64,000 bases of DNA, from contig CM034536.1 in the NCBI GenBank assembly GCA_020002185.1, positions 10,858,877 through 10,922,876 of the forward strand. Direction: 5' to 3'. This stretch comes from Paraescarpia echinospica (Eukaryota; Annelida; Polychaeta; Sabellida; Siboglinidae). Positions 10,009 through 20,465 of the stretch are shown piece by piece. Within the stretch, counting starts at the first letter, position 1. Each line of letters begins with the position of its first letter. The translations under genes were made by a program, and so were the position numbers. The notes beneath the pieces are model-generated. The model was not told where the DNA came from and did not search any database. It saw only the letters and a list, made by a program, of their open reading frames with translations.

Positions 10009-13000
10009 TGGTACCCGTGTTGTTGGTAATGAGGCGTTTGACGGTCTTCACACCGATTTCAGCTCTGCAATTGCTATGCGGGAATGCAACTGATGAAAGT
10101 CGGTGGTGTACGCCCCAGGTGTTGAGGAAGAGGCGGGTCGTTGTTGAAGTAAATTCCGGGCCGCCGTCTGATGCTAGTTCATCTGGGATTCCGTAGGTCA
10201 CGAAAGAGCGGCGTAGGCTGTCAATTAGACCATCTGCACCGCCTGTGGTCCTTTCAATAATAGGCCAGTTTGAGTACCTGTCAACTATGACCAGGTAGCT
10301 GATGCCTTTATAGGTGAAAAAGTCTGAGCAGACGCATTGAAACGGGTAAACCGGCAACACTGGGGGTGTTGGTGGAGCGCTGGGCTGCGATGGCGCCATT
10401 CTGTTACAGTCGCTACAGTTTGTGCGGATGGCAGCCATGGCTGGGGTTATCCCGGGCCAGAACACGGATGATTCGGCCCTCGCCGTCATGGAAGATATTC
10501 CTTGGTGTGCGGAGTGGAGTGCCGATAGGACGTCCTCTCGGAGGCTCGGCGGTATAACAATCCGGTCCTTGTAGATGACTACACCGTCTATTGTGTGAAG
10601 GTGCTCACGAAATTGGTGGTAGGCACGGAGTGGTACAGGTAGTTCGTGGCGGAACTTCGGCATGCCGTTTTCGATGATGGACATGAGTAGGTGCATGTTC
10701 TCATCACTAGCCGTTTCTTGTCTTGTACGGTCCCATGTGATGGATTGAAGAGACTCGAGTGCGTAGGTCGCCGCATTCCTGACTGCATCATCTATGTTCT
10801 CGTGATCTATGGTGTCCTCGTTCGTGCGGATGCCTTCTAGGAATGCATGTTGGATCATCATGGTTGAAGGCAGGTTCGATGGATCATCATCATCGGGTGT
10901 GATGTCATCTTGGAGGTGTAGTTTGTCTGGATGAGGGGTACCCGATGGGTGCCGAGACATGGCATCTGCTGCTTTGTTTTGTACTCCAGGGATGTGTACG
11001 ATGCGAAACCTGTATCTGAGTGTTTTCTCTTTGAGGTTTCTCAGGCATGCATTTGGTATTTCATCCAGTGACCGATCACCGAGTATGTTAAGGAGTGGTT
11101 TGTGATCCACTGCCACGATGAGGTCTGCACATCCGAGGACAAAGAATCTTGCCTTATCGAGAGCGTCGGCCACAGACAGAGCTTCGCCTTCGATGGGTGC
11201 ATATCTAGATTCGGCCGGGTGGGGGAAGCGGCTTCCGACAAGAGTGATTCTCCATCCATCCGGGCAGCAGAATGGCATGCTCTTAGTGCAAGTGCAATGT
11301 TTTTGTAACAACCAGAAACCGATCCCATCCTTGGACCAATCTGTGGCAAGGCAAGTCGGCTTATCCTTGTCAAAGATTGTGACACCTTTCTCTATCTCAT
11401 TAGTGATAATGTCTTTGGATTCCTTGAAGAGTTTGTCTAGTTGGTCGTCCCACACAAATGGGTTATCGGGTTTCAGCAGGTGTCGGAAGGGCAGCATCCG
11501 GTCTGCCATGCTGAATGTATACGCCACTTGGTTGACGAGCCCGAACCAGGATCGAACGTCTGTAATGTTTCTGGGGGTGGGGAAGTCGCGAATGGCTTGT
11601 AGGTATTTTCCGCAAGGGCGCACACTGTCCAGGGTGATCACAAACCCTGCGAATTCTACTTCTGGTTTACAGAACGTAAACTTGTCTGGGTTCAATGTTA
11701 TGCCATTTTTGCCACAAACATCTAGCCAGTGGATGGCCTGGAAGAAGCTTTCCTCCATCGTGTCTGCCCACAGAAGTGTGTCGTCTATGCATTTTGTCTT
11801 CTGGGGGATGTCGGCTACGATTTCATCATATCGTCTTGAATATCCGTCACCAGAGGCGATGTACCCCTGTGGAGTTACACAGTATCTATATCGGCCCCAT
11901 GGCGTTATGAATGTCGTCAGGTGGCGATCGTCCGGGTGAAGTGGCACGCTGTGGTAACCATTCCAGGCATCGAATACCGTTTTGAGTTTGCCCTGTGGGA
12001 CGGAGCGGGCTTGGTGGAATGGTGATTGAGTGTGGTGTGTCTCACGTGTCGCGTGGGTGTTCAGTGGTTGGAAGTCCACCGTGCGGCGGGGCTTGCCCGT
12101 CATCTTTGCACAAACTACCATTCTGTGACACCAAGTGACCGGTGTGCCGACTGGGACTGGCTCGATTACCCCTAACCTCACATCCTGGTCTAGTCCCGCT
12201 TTGACGTCCTTCTGCCAGTGGAGTGGTACGGGGATGGGGTTGTGCGAGGCCACTGGTTCAGCATCTGGGTCCACCATGAGCCTCATTGGGGAGCATTTCA
12301 TCATGGGGAGGGGCTGATGGTCACATGTATTGAACGTACTCGCCTTATAGTGGTCGATCAAGTACGTCTGTAGTTTCTCTCGGTTGGATTCGGTCGCGGG
12401 GAAGGGTAGTTTCGTTGGTGGAGGTGGTGGTAGTTGTCGCTTTGGACAGTCACAGGTAGTAGAGATGCCAATAGTATGGGCATGGTGAGTCTCTCCGATT
12501 GTTGGGAACGTTTTAGAGAGCATGCCAAGGGCCACACATGCTTCACGGCTGAGGAACATCTTGTCAGAGCTGTCAGTTACGTATACGACCTGTTGTGTCT
12601 CTAGTCTGTTTTGGTCCTTGTCTCTGCCAGAGAACCGAAGTATGGCTGCTCCGAGGATTCTGATGTCCTTGTTATTCGCGGCGTGCATCTTCATAGAGAC
12701 GGGGATGAGATTTTCACGTGCTAGGCCGAGGCGGTTGATTGCCCCGATTCCAATGAGGCAACTTTGGCAGCCTGTGTCGGCCATGGCGGATAAGGATAGG
12801 GGTCGAGTACGGATTTTCAGTTCAAAACCTAGATCCTTGTAGTCCTCCTCAACCGCACAAATGTCTAGTTTGATGAATGGTTGAGGTAGTGAGGCTTGTT
12901 GTGCCCACCTGTCACAGATGTTGTTATAGAGGTGATGGTCAAGGATTATGGAACGCCTCCCGCGCTCATGACCAATCTCTGTAGCAGCACATAATGCATC

Positions 13001-13978
13001 GAATACCGCGCCTTCACACACACCCGAATCAGTCCTTTGGGGCTTAGCCTTCGATCTCTCCTTGTTACGACATACTTTTTCCAGGTGATGTTGCAACTTG
13101 CAGTACTGGCATGTATGATTGTAGGCGGGGCACTCAGTTTTTCTGATGCGGAACGGAGCACTTCTACCATGGCCCTTTTCACCACAGTAGCCGCATAGGC
13201 CTAAGTCAGTCATCCTATTTCGGACATCCTGTTGTTTTCCTCGACGGTATGTGCTACTCACCGATCCTGCACCTTGCGAGTTCAGCAGTCTGGATGCTGA
13301 GCGCTTGCCAGATTCTTTGGCCTCCACGAATTTTAGCACCTCTTCGAGAGTCATATCCTGATTCTGATCCCCGAGTACATTGAGTTGTATTTCTTGATCA
13401 GCTATGCCTCGGGAGAGTACATCTCGAAGTATGGCATCCGTATAGTTGATGTCGGCTGCGCATGAGGGACACTGTGTGACATAATTGCATATGCCCGCTT
13501 GGCCTTTTATTCTGGCTCCAAATGATCGGATAGCCTCGTCACGATCTTGTCGCATGTTGTGTAGCGCTGCACGGGCAACCATGGTATTCTCCCTGCGCAC
13601 CGCCAGCATCTTTATGGCCGTCAAAACATCTTGCTCTGACTTACTGGATAGGCTGCCCCCAGCCGCACGTATGAGGTCTTTTCGGAGCTCGTCACTACAG
13701 CATTCCAGCAGTTGGACCCCTACATCTCCATCCGTGAGCTTGGTGCCCCTGCGATACTCGTCCCATCGGGTCTCGAAATATGCCCACTCCTCACTAGATC
13801 CGGCCGATGATATAGTTGGTCGTTTTAGTTTCTCTGCTCGAGTAGCCTGGGTAGTGGCGGCGTGAGTAGAAGCTGCATGCGAACTGGCGTGAAGGTTGAG
13901 GAGGGCAGCGATGATGGCGCCATCCTCAGCTTCTGCCGTCTCGAATTCACAACCCACGATAGGACACTTCATCTTCAT
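9950..13978 (-). CDS. Gag-Pol polyprotein of Ty3/Gypsy-type element
   Basis: Single frame of 1342 residues starting at the ATG at 13978. In order: a C2H2-like finger near the N-terminus (CPIVGC then HASSH, residues 5-34); a gag region; zinc knuckles near residues 262-303, including a CX2CX4HX4C (CQYC...HH...C); an aspartic protease active site ADTGCQS near 400; reverse transcriptase with [11 protein letters not shown] and a catalytic CIDDTLLW near 729; RNase H around 870-1000; an integrase HHCC finger (HSAHQG...CSDC) near 1150; and the integrase catalytic core with DGGPEF near 1269 and the final Glu near 1310. The RT has Cys where most Gypsy elements have Tyr before the DD pair. Gag and pol share one frame without a programmed shift. 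The frame ends early, inside integrase, and continues at 10008-9268. Confidence 0.92.
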   Translation of the reverse strand: MKMKCPIVGCEFETAEAEDGAIIAALLNLHASSHAASTHAATTQATRAEKLKRPTISSAGSSEEWAYFETRWDEYRRGTKLTDGDVGVQLLECCSDELRKDLIRAAGGSLSSKSEQDVLTAIKMLAVRRENTMVARAALHNMRQDRDEAIRSFGARIKGQAGICNYVTQCPSCAADINYTDAILRDVLSRGIADQEIQLNVLGDQNQDMTLEEVLKFVEAKESGKRSASRLLNSQGAGSVSSTYRRGKQQDVRNRMTDLGLCGYCGEKGHGRSAPFRIRKTECPAYNHTCQYCKLQHHLEKVCRNKERSKAKPQRTDSGVCEGAVFDALCAATEIGHERGRRSIILDHHLYNNICDRWAQQASLPQPFIKLDICAVEEDYKDLGFELKIRTRPLSLSAMADTGCQSCLIGIGAINRLGLARENLIPVSMKMHAANNKDIRILGAAILRFSGRDKDQNRLETQQVVYVTDSSDKMFLSREACVALGMLSKTFPTIGETHHAHTIGISTTCDCPKRQLPPPPPTKLPFPATESNREKLQTYLIDHYKASTFNTCDHQPLPMMKCSPMRLMVDPDAEPVASHNPIPVPLHWQKDVKAGLDQDVRLGVIEPVPVGTPVTWCHRMVVCAKMTGKPRRTVDFQPLNTHATRETHHTQSPFHQARSVPQGKLKTVFDAWNGYHSVPLHPDDRHLTTFITPWGRYRYCVTPQGYIASGDGYSRRYDEIVADIPQKTKCIDDTLLWADTMEESFFQAIHWLDVCGKNGITLNPDKFTFCKPEVEFAGFVITLDSVRPCGKYLQAIRDFPTPRNITDVRSWFGLVNQVAYTFSMADRMLPFRHLLKPDNPFVWDDQLDKLFKESKDIITNEIEKGVTIFDKDKPTCLATDWSKDGIGFWLLQKHCTCTKSMPFCCPDGWRITLVGSRFPHPAESRYAPIEGEALSVADALDKARFFVLGCADLIVAVDHKPLLNILGDRSLDEIPNACLRNLKEKTLRYRFRIVHIPGVQNKAADAMSRHPSGTPHPDKLHLQDDITPDDDDPSNLPSTMMIQHAFLEGIRTNEDTIDHENIDDAVRNAATYALESLQSITWDRTRQETASDENMHLLMSIIENGMPKFRHELPVPLRAYHQFREHLHTIDGVVIYKDRIVIPPSLREDVLSALHSAHQGISSMTARAESSVFWPGITPAMAAIRTNCSDCNRMAPSQPSAPPTPPVLPVYPFQCVCSDFFTYKGISYLVIVDRYSNWPIIERTTGGADGLIDSLRRSFVTYGIPDELASDGGPEFTSTTTRLFLNTWGVHHRLSSVAFPHSNCRAEIGVKTVKRLITNNTGTNGELDTDGVQRAILQYRNT

Positions 13979-14101
13979 TTTGAAAGATTGTATTGTCCAA
14001 TTGGCGGTGTGGTAGGTCTATCGTCGATTGGCGTTTCCGGCTCAAATAGTCCTAGTGCACGCACACGCTTCCAATGTCAGTGGTGTACAATTAACGTCAC
14101 A

Positions 14102-14112
14102 ATGTTTCTTTA
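14102..14112 (-). promoter_or_regulatory. Candidate self-priming primer-binding site
   Basis: The 11 bases immediately after the 5' LTR on the - strand read TAAAGAAACAT. They do not start with TGG as tRNA-primed sites do. They are perfectly complementary to ATGTTTCTTTA inside the LTR. In Tf1/sushi-group elements the 5' end of the transcript folds back onto such a site and primes reverse transcription; here that role is inferred. Confidence 0.6.
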
Positions 14113-14297
14113 TAGATAAGAACTCTTGTCTATTTGTTTTACGCCACTTTACTGAACTTTGTAAACATGACAAACAATAAAGAAACATGTTCAAACTGGT
14201 ACGTTGTTGTGTTCGCCATTTGCAATACAGTCTGTGCGCAAGTGCGAGTCATAGTCACATAGGGAGCATTTAGTATCTCATTGTTCATATTGTTCTA
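14113..14297 (-). repeat. 5' LTR
   Basis: 185-bp terminal repeat. Its - strand contains ATGTTTCTTTA (14188 down to 14178), the exact complement of the 11 bases that follow the LTR (14112 down to 14102), which is the position of the primer-binding site. Confidence 0.9.
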
Positions 14298-15235
14298 TAT
14301 ATAATGTAAAACTTCAACAGCCGTTTTCTTCATTTTCACTTTTTGATCCCTACCATGTTCAATGCTCCATAACTTTGCCAATTTTTGTAGCAGTCATATT
14401 TTTTGAAACCATGTAAAGCACCCTACCAAACCTTTACAAGGACGTAAGAAAACAATGTTACAATTTTTCCGACTTATCACTCATTTGGTCAGCCGGGGTC
14501 ACATATAGACGTATTAGTCTAAAGGACTTCAGGGCCATTTGGCCCATTTTTTCAGTTCTCCGTTAGTTAAGGCTTTTTGCCAGTTCAAAAATTCACACTG
14601 GTGTATTTCATAATGAACGTAAATAAATTGATCACACTGTGTTTTCTGCGATTGTTCCAAGGTCCGACGATCAGCTAGGGACATTTCACATAAATTCTCC
14701 CGTTTACATCATAGCAAACATCATGTACAAATACTTAAAGAACCTGTCTTCTGTACATGTTGCGCCATCCAGAGCATGGACATTTTGCATGTGAAAGTGT
14801 AGTAGTAGTCTCTCGTCGGGAAGGAAGACATTGTGCTCTGCAGTCATCCGCTCGTAACTCAGCAGTCCAAAGTCTGGTTGCAGATAAGACATGGGACACC
14901 AGTAGACTGGGAAGGGAATGATGGTGCTCTCACTCTCTGTGATGCTTCTCACATGCTGAGGAAGGGTATTTTGGCATGTGAAACTAATAAATTAATTTAG
15001 TGATAAATGAATAGTAAATTGATACTAAATAATGCACATTATTGATTTTGTTATTTGAAGTGGAGAAGGATAAAAGTAAGTAACAACATTTTTGTTTCTT
15101 CTGCCTGGAGTGTACTGAGTGTGTATGTTTATTACAATAAACATACACACTATACCATTACCCCTTGCACCATTCGTGTGGGCAATAGATTGTTTATATG
15201 CATGTAACCGACACATAACTAAACAATCTGTGCAG

Positions 15236-15335
15236 GAGGAATACAGAAAAAACATTGGCCATAACCAGCTGATCCAGGATAAGAAGGAAGAGGTTCTCAT
15301 GCACAGATGGCGCTACCCGTCTCTTTCTCTGCACG
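15236..15335 (+). CDS. CNDP2: CNDP2 exon C
   Basis: 100-nt exon. The acceptor is TGCAG ending at 15235 and the donor GTGAGT starts at 15336. It encodes EEYRKNIGHNQLIQDKKEEV and then LMHRWRYPSLSLH, ending with one base of Gly. The LMHRWRYPSLSLHG segment is strongly conserved in carnosine dipeptidases. This exon follows the very large transposon-filled intron. Confidence 0.94.
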
Positions 15336-16943
15336 GTGAGTGACAGTTCACCATCTATCAACATGGCACTTTGTCAGTGATGTCACAAACAATAGTCTGA
15401 TAAGCATGCTAGCTTTCATAATACTAATCTGAATGCATATAAATATCACATTAGTTGTTTGTGTTTTAAATATATTCTGCTTTTCTGGAGGGCCTTTCTC
15501 CTATGTGGAGAGAATTTAATGTTGATCAGCTTGCCATGTGGTGCCAGTGTAAATGAGTCTAAGATGGAAATACTGCAGTGGTGGTAAGACTGGACAACAA
15601 CTGAACACTTTTTGTCTGCTACTAAGGGAAATGCAGGTGGTCTTAACTAAATCTGGGCCGGTGATTCAAAATCTGAAGGCAGAATTTAGCCAGCACGTCA
15701 GGTTTTCAGGTTATGCATATGTATTAATTGTATATTGTATATCTGACTATAGTGCTTAGTAATTACGGACACATCATATTTAGATAACAGTGATTGGTCT
15801 CCAAGTGAACAATGTGTAGTATATAAATCAAGAACATAACAATTTTCAGCATAGGCACCGTTCGTTCAGCTCTATGATTCCCATGAAAGTTCTGCGCAGC
15901 TAACACAAATGCTTCCCATGCTGCAAACTTAGTTTATTTTTGAACTCGCGATCACACATCACTTCTTGGATACGAAAATGCCTGCTTTGAGTTTAACATC
16001 AGTTTTCTCTGCACCAAACTTCTCTCTGAAATCTTCGAATTCACTATCGTCGTGATCATTTGCCTTTACAAAGTTTTTCAGAAGGCTGAGTTTGATGTGA
16101 AGTGGTGGAAGGCAGACTTTCTGAGGGTCTACCAGTGGCTTATGTTGCACATTGTACTGACCAACTGTGTTCATGTCTTTAGGGCCAGTCTTTTACAACA
16201 AAATGATTGCTGTCATCATGTTCCATAGGTACAAGAAGCACATCTGTTATCTATACCCCAGCTGCAGTCCTAGGAGGAGAGAAATCACCTTTAGATCACC
16301 ACAAATGTTCCACTTATGATCTGAGTAATTAATCACTTCCAGGGTGATTTCCATCGAGTCATACGTCTCATTCATGCCGACAGCATGAGAACTCTACAGG
16401 GATGGATTTTTTGTGTGCAACAAGACAGCTTTGAGGCTCACTTTGCTGGAGTCTATGAAGAGTCTCCATTCATCTGGCAGATGTCCGTTTCCTAGCTCAT
16501 GCATGAGGCCACTAACATGAGTACAGAAACACACATAATTCTCTATCTTTAAAAAGGCAGTGCACGTTTGTGTGGCGATCAGGGAAGAGGGAAATTTTTT
16601 TATTTTCCTGTAGGAGATTCCATTGCTGTAGTCTGGAGTCCAACATTTCAACCTTCTCCTGTGACAGATCTCTCACCAAATTATTCCAATTACACTGGGT
16701 TGGTGCTATGCAGCCTAGTGTAATTGGATCATATGCATAACTTAAAATCTTGACGTGCTGGGAAACTTCTGATTTCAGATTTGGAATCAGCCTACTCGAT
16801 TTAGTCTAGAACACCTGCTTTTATCCCAGTGTCAAGATCTTTGTTGTCCAGTGTAATTATTGTTTGTTGCTCCATGTGACGGTATAAGCTAGTGTTGATT
16901 ATTATCCCTGTAAGACCGAGGTACCTATTCTGTGCATTTCTAG
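15336..16943 (+). other. CNDP2 intron with decayed transposon-like gene
   Basis: Intron with no host coding seen. Positions 15340-15950 are unremarkable. A decayed - strand gene occupies about 15955-16750. Confidence 0.75.
15955..16750 (-). pseudogene. Decayed gene of a multi-copy transposon-like family
   Basis: Read on the - strand, three frame pieces join in order: a region containing LPDEWRLFIDSSKVSLKAVL (about 16480-16420), then a shifted stretch with HKWNICGDLK (about 16300), then PLVDPQKVCLPPLHIKLSLL and KNFVKAND (about 16140-16050). I recognise this block order from a high-copy protein family common in invertebrate genomes and probably encoded by mobile elements; I cannot name the superfamily with certainty. 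At least two frameshifts and several stops show the copy is dead. It lies antisense in a CNDP2 intron. Confidence 0.55.
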
Positions 16944-17115
16944 GCATTGAGGGAGCATTTGATGGCCAGGGATCCAAGACAGTCATCCCCAGGAAGGTTA
17001 TGGGAAAGTTCTCCATACGTCTCGTTCCCGATATGGACCCTGACCACGTGAAGAAACAGGTCATATCCTTCCTGGAGAAGATTCACAAGGAAAGTGACAG
17101 TCCTAACACAATCAA
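16944..17115 (+). CDS. CNDP2: CNDP2 exon D
   Basis: 172-nt exon. The acceptor TTCTAG ends at 16943 and the donor GTAGGT starts at 17116. It encodes [20 protein letters not shown] and then [13 protein letters not shown]. The segment GxxxKTVIPR...KFSIRLVP is diagnostic for CNDP-type M20 peptidases; it forms part of the lid domain strand that binds the substrate carboxylate. Phases agree with both neighbours. Confidence 0.95.
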
Positions 17116-17152
17116 GTAGGTTCACCAATATCATTCCCTACCCAGTCAAGTA

Positions 17153-17466
17153 CAGTAGAACCTCCTCAAAGCGGTCACCTCTCAGAAATGGCCACCCCTT
17201 GAAAACGATCATTCTATAACAGTCAGTTTGAGTTTTCCATTGAAACCCGAAACAAAATACCACCAGTTATTACAGACTTTGTGGCAAATTCTGAATGCAA
17301 TGTATTTTTTATATTAAAAAATAATGTTTATAATGATATTAACACTGAACACCTTTGCAGATTATAATATGCATGTACATGTATGCACAAAGTTTCGCCA
17401 GAACTGGACATCTGTATATCTGACCGCTCTCATTTTGTGTCAGTAATTTAGATGAAGGCTCTACTG
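17153..17466. mobile_element. pogo/Tigger-like MITE
   Basis: 314-bp element flanked by TA on both sides. The ends are CAGTAGAACCT and its inverted partner AGGCTCTACTG, with one mismatch in the first 11 bases. Subterminal GCGGTCA and TGACCGC are also inverted. No open frame. Similar ends occur at 47095-47249. It starts 38 bp after the exon D donor. Confidence 0.7.
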
Positions 17467-17742
17467 TAAATAGATTGGCAGTTCAAACCCAGTCAAGTAC
17501 AAAAAACAACAACAAGAGTTGTAACCATGGCCTAATCAACATTTCTGCAAGTTCCTATTAACCATTGCATGTTAGCAATGATATGTTAGTCTTTGAGCCT
17601 TTGTTTGTATGTTACAAACTACTTGGGCACTGAAGCCGTATTCCTTCGATGTTTAAGAGTATCTGAGGATAACCAAAAAGACAATCCGTACATGGTCATT
17701 GTGAGTTTGTTAGTGACACAAGAACTCTATTCTGTTTGTTAG

Positions 17743-17828
17743 GATATTGATGGAGCACGGAGCAAAGGCATGGAAGTCTGACTTCAACGACCCTCACTTC
17801 CACGCTGGCCGTAGGGCTGTCAAGACAG
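17743..17828 (+). CDS. CNDP2: CNDP2 exon E
   Basis: 86-nt exon. The acceptor TTAG ends at 17742 and the donor is CAG|GTAGGT with GT at 17829. It encodes [20 protein letters not shown] and then AGRRAVKT. The last 38 nt and the following donor are the seed of the tandem array that fills the next intron. Confidence 0.93.
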
Positions 17829-18355
17829 GTAGGTCAACCACCCTCACTTCCACGCTGGCAGTAGGGCAGTCAAGACAAGTAGGTCAATCACCTTCACTTC
17901 CACGCTGGCCATAGGGCAGTCAAGACAGGTAGGTCAACCACCCTCACTTCCTCGCTAGCCGTAGGGCGGTCAAGACAGGTAAGTCAACCACTCTCACTTC
18001 CAGGCTGGCCTGGCCGTAGGGCGATCAAGACAGGTAGGTCAATCACCCTCATTTCCAGGCTGGCCATAGGGCCGTCAAGACAGGTAGGTCAATCACCCTC
18101 ATTTCCAGGCTGGCCATAGGGCCGTCAAGACAGGTTGGTCAACCACCCTCACTTCCAGCCTGGCCGTAGGGTGGTCAAGACAGGTAGGTCAACCAACCTC
18201 ACTACCAGACTGGCCGTAGGGCAGTCAAGACAGGTAGGTCAACCACCCTCACTTCCAGGCTGGCCGTAGGGCGGTCAAGACAGGTAGGTCAACCACCCTC
18301 ACTTTCAGGCTGGACGCAGAGCAGTCAAGACAGGTAGGTCAACCACCCTCACTGA
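17829..18355 (+). repeat. 50-nt tandem array derived from exon end plus splice donor
   Basis: Ten further copies of the exon E 3' end with its donor and about 12 nt of intron. GT positions of the copied donors are 17879, 17929, 17979, 18034, 18084, 18134, 18184, 18234, 18284 and 18334, so spacing is 50 nt except one 55-nt unit. Most copies read CAG|GTAGGT like the real donor at 17829. The one at 17979 reads CAG|GTAAGT, a better consensus; 17879 reads CAA|GTAGGT and 18134 CAG|GTTGGT. Confidence 0.95.
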
Positions 18356-18489
18356 ACATGACACTACCTGTATGTATGACTGCACATCCACTTTTGAATT
18401 CTATAAACACCCCTCCCATCCCCTTCCCTCTTTTTCTACATCCCCCAACCCCACTAAATCGCAATACTACATTGCGTTGTCTGTTTCAG

Positions 18490-18656
18490 TGTATGGCCGT
18501 GACCCCGACATGACCCGGGAAGGAGGCAGTATCCCTGTCACCCTCACCCTGCAGGAGGCAACAAGGAAGAACGTGATGCTACTGCCAATAGGGTCAGGGG
18601 ACGACGGGGCGCACTCACAGAACGAGAAGATCAACAAGACAAACTACCTGAAAGGG
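18490..18656 (+). CDS. CNDP2: CNDP2 exon F (catalytic His)
   Basis: 167-nt exon. The acceptor TTTCAG ends at 18489 and the donor GTGAGT starts at 18657. It encodes [20 protein letters not shown] and then [27 protein letters not shown] and DDGAHSQNE are signature motifs; the His in GAHSQNE is the last metal ligand of the M20 active site in this family. All expected residues are present. Confidence 0.96.
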
Positions 18657-19249
18657 GTGAGTATGACACTGGACAGTAACCATATTAGGGATCATCTCAG
18701 AACGCCGATGTCCAATACCAGACAAAATTACTTTCATCTGGCCTCACCCCTTCACCCCCCAGATGAAAGTATGTAAATGTTGATTTTGAGATTGACCAAC
18801 CCTATTGTTTTGATGCACCTTTGAGCTTGGTTTCCAAGGATTTATGTGCAATAGAAGTTACCTTATTAATATTATTATCTGTTAGAATCAGACATGTCCC
18901 CTGCTGAACCACAATTACATTTCTCCAGGAGGCTGTGTGTCACAATAGCCAATATTTATAATTATTACAAATTTTATTGAAGCCGACACTTTCACACACA
19001 GTACTGTCTTTACAGTCAGTGTCAACGTAATTATCAAAACACTGCTGAACTCAAAACACTCTATTGTGAATTCCTAATTCTCCTTGCAAGCATGCAGAAG
19101 CACTGTAAAATGTGAATCCTGTGAGCCACTATGTCTGAATTAAATTTCATAATACCACAAAGAGATCTTAGTACTTACTGCTGTCTTCAACCCGTGTTTG
19201 CAATAATTGTTCATGATTTCCGAGATTCTTTTCTCTTTGCTTATTGCAG
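18657..19249 (+). other. Last CNDP2 intron
   Basis: 593-nt intron without recognised features. Confidence 0.7.
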
Positions 19250-19300
19250 TGCAAACTGATGGCCGCCTACTTTGAAGAAGTTGCTGCGCTGAAGGACTAA
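19250..19300 (+). CDS. CNDP2: CNDP2 last coding exon
   Basis: 51 nt: CKLMAAYFEEVAALKD and TAA at 19298-19300. The acceptor TTATTGCAG ends at 19249. The C-terminal helix ending in LKD matches the usual end of cytosolic non-specific dipeptidases. Confidence 0.94.
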   Translation, partial: CKLMAAYFEEVAALKD

Positions 19301-19758
19301 GGCTTCATATTGGGCCAAATTACAGTGAGATAGAAACAGTGTTATATTATTTACAGTTATACCATTGACATCAACTATTGATTTCAAAACGTGTTATTTT
19401 ACTTGGAAAACATGTTAACTGGTGACTTTTGACACTGTATGCAGTTCTGCTCAGTACATGAGTTGTTCAATCTGTAGTTGGATACAGAGCCATAGCGTTG
19501 ACTGCTAAAATTTATACTAGTAAAGAATTATGAACATTGACGTCGATTTCCTTTGTGATTCTTTCCAACACCGACTCTGTGGCAAATTTTATTTTGTGAA
19601 ATGTATACAATAGCAACACAAGTAGTGCCAGGAGGCCAGCCCGCCTTCAAGTGTCTATACGAAATGACATTCTACGACACAACACCTATCTTTCCAAATG
19701 TAGCCACTTAGATACAACACAAACTCCGTTCCTAATTGATATCCGAGAAATTGCATTT

Positions 19759-19764
19759 AATAAA
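19759..19764 (+). terminator. Candidate CNDP2 polyadenylation signal
   Basis: AATAAA about 460 nt after the CNDP2 stop. Choice is by position only; cleavage site not known. Confidence 0.4.
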
Positions 19765-20459
19765 CCTGAAGCAATATCAGAAGATTGAAAGTTGCACCCG
19801 TGATGTATTCACATTCTAAACAAAACATTCAATTAGTAAAGTCTGTTGTTTTGAAGTTTGCATATTCCCACATTCCTCACTAAACTGGGACTATGCACAA
19901 CTGATTTGGCAAATAATACAGAACAGAGAAACTCCCTTTAATAGCAGCACATGGATATGTAAAGATTGTTGAAAATACAGGATTGTTCACTAACAATACA
20001 TTTGATCAGATAATGCATACCTTGCTCGTATTGACACAGTAAATCTGCCATAATACTGCATTACCTTTGTAAACTGGCCAGTTCTCTTGGCCTTAGACAT
20101 TTTACTTTAGTTCACAATTTCACACTAAAAATGCATTCTATGCTATACAACAAAATTCATATCTTGATTTCTAGCAATTTCCTTCAGTTGTGAATTACCA
20201 ATTAAGGTTAACCAAAACTAATTTAACAATGTTCGAGGATTTCATAAAAACAAAATAAAAAATTTGCATAGACAAGCTAGCCTATTGTACTTAATAATGG
20301 ATAAGTCAAAATATTTCTAAATGAGTCCGAGATGAGCGGAAAGCCAAATTGCTGCAGAAGATAGTAAAACCCAAGATTAATTTGTCAATTGTTTCCCAAC
20401 TTCCTCTATGACCAGAAAGATAAGATGTTTTATATTACCTTTCTATACACGTGCACTGT

Positions 20460-20465
20460 TTTATT
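20460..20465 (-). terminator. Candidate CEPT1-like polyadenylation signal
   Basis: AATAAA on the - strand about 1.5 kb after the stop at 21986. Other sites are possible. Confidence 0.25.

Larger units (their letters stand above)
9016..14297 (-). mobile_element. Ty3/Gypsy-type LTR retrotransposon, nearly intact
   Basis: Full-length element on the - strand, 5.28 kb. LTRs lie at 9016-9199 and 14113-14297 and differ by one inserted T. A likely 5-bp target duplication (TATAT) occurs at 9011-9015 and 14298-14302, with some ambiguity because the flanks are AT-rich. The LTR ends read TAGA...TCTA rather than TG...CA. A polypurine tract (GGGGGGAGA on the - strand, 9200-9208) abuts the 3' LTR. One gag-pol frame runs from 13978 to 9950 and continues in another frame to 9268. 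The short age implied by the LTRs contrasts with the dead LINEs around it. Confidence 0.93.
4687..15235 (+). other. CNDP2 10.5-kb intron, transposon-rich
   Basis: Intron enlarged by insertions listed separately (5165-5760 repeat, 6224-6484 LINE, palindrome 6775-8297, LTR element 9016-14297). At 4690-5160, 5950-6220, 6490-6770 and 14300-15235 nothing certain is seen. An 82-residue open frame on the - strand at 14704-14952 is not recognised and may be chance or a decayed insertion. Confidence 0.75.
2049..19300 (+). other. CNDP2: CNDP2-like gene span (3' part; seven exons visible)
   Basis: Gene-level entry for a cytosolic non-specific dipeptidase of the M20 metallopeptidase family. The family hydrolyses dipeptides such as Cys-Gly using a two-metal centre. 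Visible exons are 2049-2123, 4542-4686, 15236-15335, 16944-17115, 17743-17828, 18490-18656 and 19250-19300. Joined, they give one base completing a codon plus 265 codons including the stop, and every junction keeps phase and has GT-AG introns. The N-terminal half, with most metal ligands, must lie left of position 1; no earlier exon was found at 1-2048. The second intron seen (4687-15235) is 10.5 kb because of transposon insertions. A polyadenylation signal candidate lies at 19759-19764. Confidence 0.92.

Noticed and set aside
11118..11939. 273-codon + strand frame
   Set aside because: Antisense shadow of the RT/RNase H region of the Gypsy-type element; no family pattern.
17791..18355. CRISPR-like regular repeat spacing of 50 nt
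   Set aside because: Units are contiguous without unique spacers, the seed is a host exon end, and the genome is eukaryotic. The same applies to the 39-nt and 44-nt arrays.
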